DNA of 64,000 nucleotides from contig NC_079499.1 in the NCBI RefSeq assembly GCF_030052815.1, positions 100,970,480 through 101,034,479 of the forward strand. The letters run 5' to 3'. Origin of the DNA: Hevea brasiliensis. Lineage: Eukaryota > Streptophyta > Magnoliopsida > Malpighiales > Euphorbiaceae. Below the pieces are notes generated by a model. The model was not told where the DNA came from and made no database searches. It worked only from the letters and a program-made list of their open reading frames with translations. Made by a program: the position numbers and the translations under genes. Of the stretch, positions 60,474 to 64,000 are shown in pieces. Position 1 is the first letter of the stretch; the number at the start of each line of letters is the position of its first letter.

Positions 60474-63375
60474 TGTGACACCCCTTGCTCGTCTACAGTA
60501 TATCCGAGTAAGATATGTCACACGGTGTACCGAAACACTCTATTTTATCTCAATCATTTTTATTCTTCCTTAATTTATTTTTATCATAGTTTTGAATATA
60601 ATTTGTGAAATATAATTCATTTAAGTCATTTATTGAAATTATGATTTATTTGAGGTTCCGAAAATCATATAGAAAATCCGGCAGAGTACCGGCTAAAAAT
60701 AGAGAAAACAGTTCTTCGGAACCTGTTAAAAACACTTCCAATATAATTATAATCTCAATTTCAGTCAACTACCAACATTTTTCAACAATTTCTCAAATCA
60801 ATTCAGTATCTCAAAATTCACATTCATCTCATATCACACCCAATTCAATGAGAAATACTCATATTTATTTTTGAACACAGCTCATAGGTAATTAGAGCAA
60901 AAATATGATTACATGAGTTTATAATATACATAACAAAAGTTTACAAATACAAAAGACTTAGGTAGCCCAATGTCCTACCAATGCACTACAATTTGTGAGG
61001 TGACTTTGAACTCTGAGTGCAGATCTGAAAACTCACTCTGTATGAGGTCTGCTGGACTCCCCAGCTATGTCTCCAGTACCTGCGCGTGGCAAAAGCGACG
61101 CGCTAAGCAATTTTGCTTAGTGGTGACAATATAATATAAAATAAAATAAAATAATAACATGTATGCAGAATGTATGTTTATATTTTTGGTAGACTTAATT
61201 TCAAATATTTATTGCAATATTATTCGATTAAAGTTTGGTAAGATTTATTAATATTGCCCGAGTAACCTATACTAGTTGACTGGACTGGATAAATGGGTAA
61301 ACTGGTACTGGGTACTAAGTACCTCGGACCATCACACCATCGGTCACATAGTGTCTCCCGGTGTGCAGTAAATAATGCCTAATAAGTCAGTAATAATTAT
61401 CGAGATTAAACCCGAGTATAACAACTCAATATTATAGCCAAAGGCTATTATGTCACTGAATGACATGGAAAGCCATGAAATACAGAATGGCATGAAGCCA
61501 TATGCGATCTCGCTAACGTAACCCTATTGGCATGCTAACCTATCCAAACCAATCACATTAGGCCTACTAGGGCATTTAACACTTTTTATTTATGTAATTC
61601 TTTGAAATTGAATTTTTATGATTACTATTCATTTCATTGGTCAACCAAAATGTTGACTTTTGTATTGGCAATAGGTAATTTAGTTTAAATATCATCAACA
61701 TACCACATTTTGCATTTTAAATTTGTTGGTATTGGTTGCCAATACCATCTCTAAGCTTAATGTGTATTGGACAGAATTTTTAGTTTTCAAGCTTTGGGAT
61801 TACTGTTTCATTAGTTACTGTTGTAGTGGGAATTTGGAAAAATGATAAACATAAAAGTTGTTCCTTATTTTGTCTAGTTGAATTTCCTTTTTTGAATCAC
61901 TCCATTTGGAGTTTTGTAGCTCAAGTTATGGTCCAAAAACCACAACTGGCCAGATTGAAATTTTTCTGGACTGACCATATCTACAGTGCAGTGAACAGTG
62001 AATTCAACTCACTTGTTGGATAGGTTCTGGTCATAATTTGGGTTAGGTTTCTTCATGAAAGTTGTTGGTATATATCTCAGCTTGTTGTGGGTAAAATTTC
62101 AGGTCAATTGGACCATTCTACACTGAGTTATGGCTAAATGACCAAACACTGTTCATTTGGTAATTCTGCAGAAACAGACAGCAGGTCACCCGAATTGGAG
62201 CAAGCTTTTGGTCTACTTGGTTTGGTCTTGTGGGCATGGTTTCTTCACCAAATTTGTGCCATTTTGTGTCTAGTTTCATGTCCAATTGGCCAAACAACAA
62301 TTGAACCTCTACAATTCAAGTTATGGCTGCCCAAACCTGTTGGACTCATGTCTAATTCTGCAGGTCACCTAGGGCAGCCACACTAAACCTAAATCCCATC
62401 CCTCAACACACTTCATTTTTGGTTTAAATAGAACTAAATGGTCACTAATTGACCATTAATACTCATTTTCATCATCACATGTTCAAAGTCCCATTTCTCC
62501 ACTCCAAACCCTAACTCAACATTTCAAGCCATGCACTAGGATTGCATTTCATCAATCCACATAAAAGAGACATATTGTGGGTAGCCATACTACCCTTTTT
62601 AACTTCATTAAAATCATCACAATATTGCCCAACCAAGGCTACCAAAACTTAGGGTTTACATGCAAATGGTACTCCATCAATTTCCTTATCATTTGCACTC
62701 ATTCATAATTGTTAAACATGAATTTAAAGTGAAATTTAAGTTTAAGTCACTAACCTCTATGGAGTGAGATTTTTCCCACTTGCTAAAACTCTTCTTTTCT
62801 TCTTCTTTTTGCTCCCAAAAGAATCTCCAAGGTGTAAGAAGATTTTTTTGTGTTGCTAGATTAGGGTTTTGTTGAGTAAAAGTGAGAGAAAGCAAGCTTT
62901 AAAAGCTTGATAATGGTGAGAATGGGAGAGGGTTCACGGCAAGGAAGAAGAAAGGGAGAGAGGGATCTGTTTTTTTGTTCATTTTCAGCCCATTTTGTCT
63001 CTTTAAGATAAGTTATGCCATGTGTCAACATTGGGTTGGGTGAAGGACACTAATGACATCATGTGATGTCATAAATTCCCATTTAATTCATTTTTTTTCT
63101 TTTCTTTTCTACTCATTTTCAATTAAATTTTTAGTAATATTTATTCACATTTTATGTCATAATAATTATTTACTTAACTGGACAAGTCGGCCAAAAATCA
63201 CCTCTGAAGGCGAAATGACCAAAATGCCCTCCGTTTGGCTTAACGGGCCAAAATTGTCTATACCGATTGAAAATTTTTTTCTAAGTATTTTCTTGGCATT
63301 CTAATGCCATAAGAACCTCAATAACCCTTCTCTGGAGTCCTAGAAATTATTTTATAATTTTTCCCCTGGGTCTAG
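60474..63375 (-). repeat. gypsy-2 5' LTR (right copy, interrupted)
   Basis: Highly similar to the first 2.9 kb of the left LTR. Similarity stops after GTCTAG at 63375. The piece corresponding to about 55418-55657 is absent and presumably displaced beyond the window by the insertion starting at 63376. Confidence 0.92.
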
Positions 63376-64000
63376 TGTCACACCTTACCCCTCTGTAAGG
63401 CATAACATGATCCCGTAGAATACCTAATGAACTACCGAACTTCACCTACCGATAACTCATTAAGTACCCTACAAGGGATTTTAAAACAATTTTCTTATCT
63501 TTGACAAGTGGTGAGCATTTCAAATAAGTATTTAAATCATTTAGTTGAAATTAAAACTAATTAATATTTTTGGCCATTTTAGTTTTCCGCAAATTTTATA
63601 AAAATTTTGACAGAGTTTCCTCTGTATTTTGAAAACCGTTCTTGAATACTGTAAAAGCACTTCTAAAAGTTTTTCTCAACCACTACTTCAATTTCAAACT
63701 CAATCTCAAACAATTTCTCAAATTCACAAGTTCAATAATTTCTTCAAAATCATCCATCAATATCATTTATTCATATTCCATTCAAGATAAACAATTTATA
63801 TATTCATCATACTAAAATTTACATTCAGAAGTCCAAACTAAAATTTATTACAACTTTTATACAAACTTTGTACAAGCCGCTCAAGACCCATGTACATGTC
63901 CATACATTTATGTGCAATATATATATCAAAAGAAATATTTACGATTAGGGTATAAATTATACCCAAGACTTCAAGTGATGACTTCACACACCTCATGCTC
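63376..64000. mobile_element. start of another LTR, cut by the window edge
   Basis: The sequence begins TGTCACACCTTACCCC at the exact point where the gypsy-2 right LTR breaks. Like the gypsy-2 LTR it starts with TGT-AC-like bases. Later parts (for example 63600-63740, with TTTTGACAGAG and TTTCTCAACCACTA-type stretches) vaguely resemble gypsy-2 LTR sequence at 52725-52860. It is probably a related gypsy LTR inserted into the gypsy-2 LTR, with its body outside the window. Confidence 0.75.

Larger units (their letters stand above)
52530..64000 (-). mobile_element. second Ty3/gypsy (Tekay-like) LTR retrotransposon, right LTR interrupted
   Basis: The minus-strand element has a complete left LTR (52530-55657), an internal gag-pol region (55658-60473) and a right LTR that matches from 60474 to 63375, where another LTR begins. 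The rest of its right LTR presumably lies beyond the window, so its target duplication (GATCG expected from 52525-52529) cannot be checked. It has a perfect tRNA-iMet primer site and polypurine tract. Domain order and the chromodomain-like C-terminus (LVKVLWRHHNTEEATW) suggest the Tekay lineage. The frames are broken. Confidence 0.92.

Noticed and set aside
1..64000. CRISPR array, tRNA or rRNA genes, bacterial-type operons
   Set aside because: No regularly spaced repeats, cloverleaf-like sequence or rRNA signature was noticed by eye, and the window is clearly plant nuclear DNA. A tRNA scan could still find a missed gene.

Overview
This is plant nuclear DNA, almost certainly from a woody eudicot. 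The evidence is spliceosomal genes with long AT-rich introns, plant-only gene families (CAMTA, plant-type UBP3/UBP4, BTL-type carriers), Tekay-like Ty3/gypsy and Ty1/copia retrotransposons with plant tRNA-iMet primer sites, and plant RTE-type LINEs. A Malpighiales species (rubber tree or cassava relatives) would fit, but that is an impression and not proven.

Layout. 0-3 kb: a GA microsatellite, a putative MITE and an intronless tubulin-folding cofactor C gene (minus). 3-4.7 kb: AT-rich spacer with another putative MITE. 4.7-13.6 kb: a structurally complete but decayed Ty3/gypsy element (minus) with about 1.9-kb LTRs and a 5-bp target duplication. 14.0-14.6 kb: a broken copy of the gene for plastid ribosomal protein L29. 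16.1-20.3 kb: an intact six-exon UBP3/UBP4-type deubiquitinase (plus). 21.2-35.0 kb: an intact 13-exon CAMTA transcription factor (minus), convergent with UBP3. Its introns hold a full-length RTE LINE with a 17-bp target duplication, the foldback repeat that the LINE split, and LTR-like relics. 36.2-41.1 kb: a complete, inactive Ty1/copia element. 44.7-49.35 kb: an intact four-exon mitochondrial carrier of the BTL3 type (minus), with a second, 5'-truncated RTE LINE in intron 2. 52.5 kb to the right edge: a second Tekay-like gypsy element (minus) with about 3.1-kb LTRs. Its right LTR is cut at 63375 by another LTR whose body lies outside the window.

The four intact host genes (TBCC, UBP3/4, CAMTA, BTL3-like) are housekeeping or signalling genes with no evident shared pathway. 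I rebuilt their exons by hand, and every exon junction keeps phase. The most informative observations concern how mobile elements interact with these genes: a LINE inside a foldback inside a CAMTA intron, a sense-oriented LINE in each of two host introns, an intron-like 75-bp insertion in a gypsy integrase, transition-biased decay, non-canonical copia termini, and a NAGNAG acceptor in CAMTA. I saw no wholly new system, CRISPR array, tRNA or rRNA gene.
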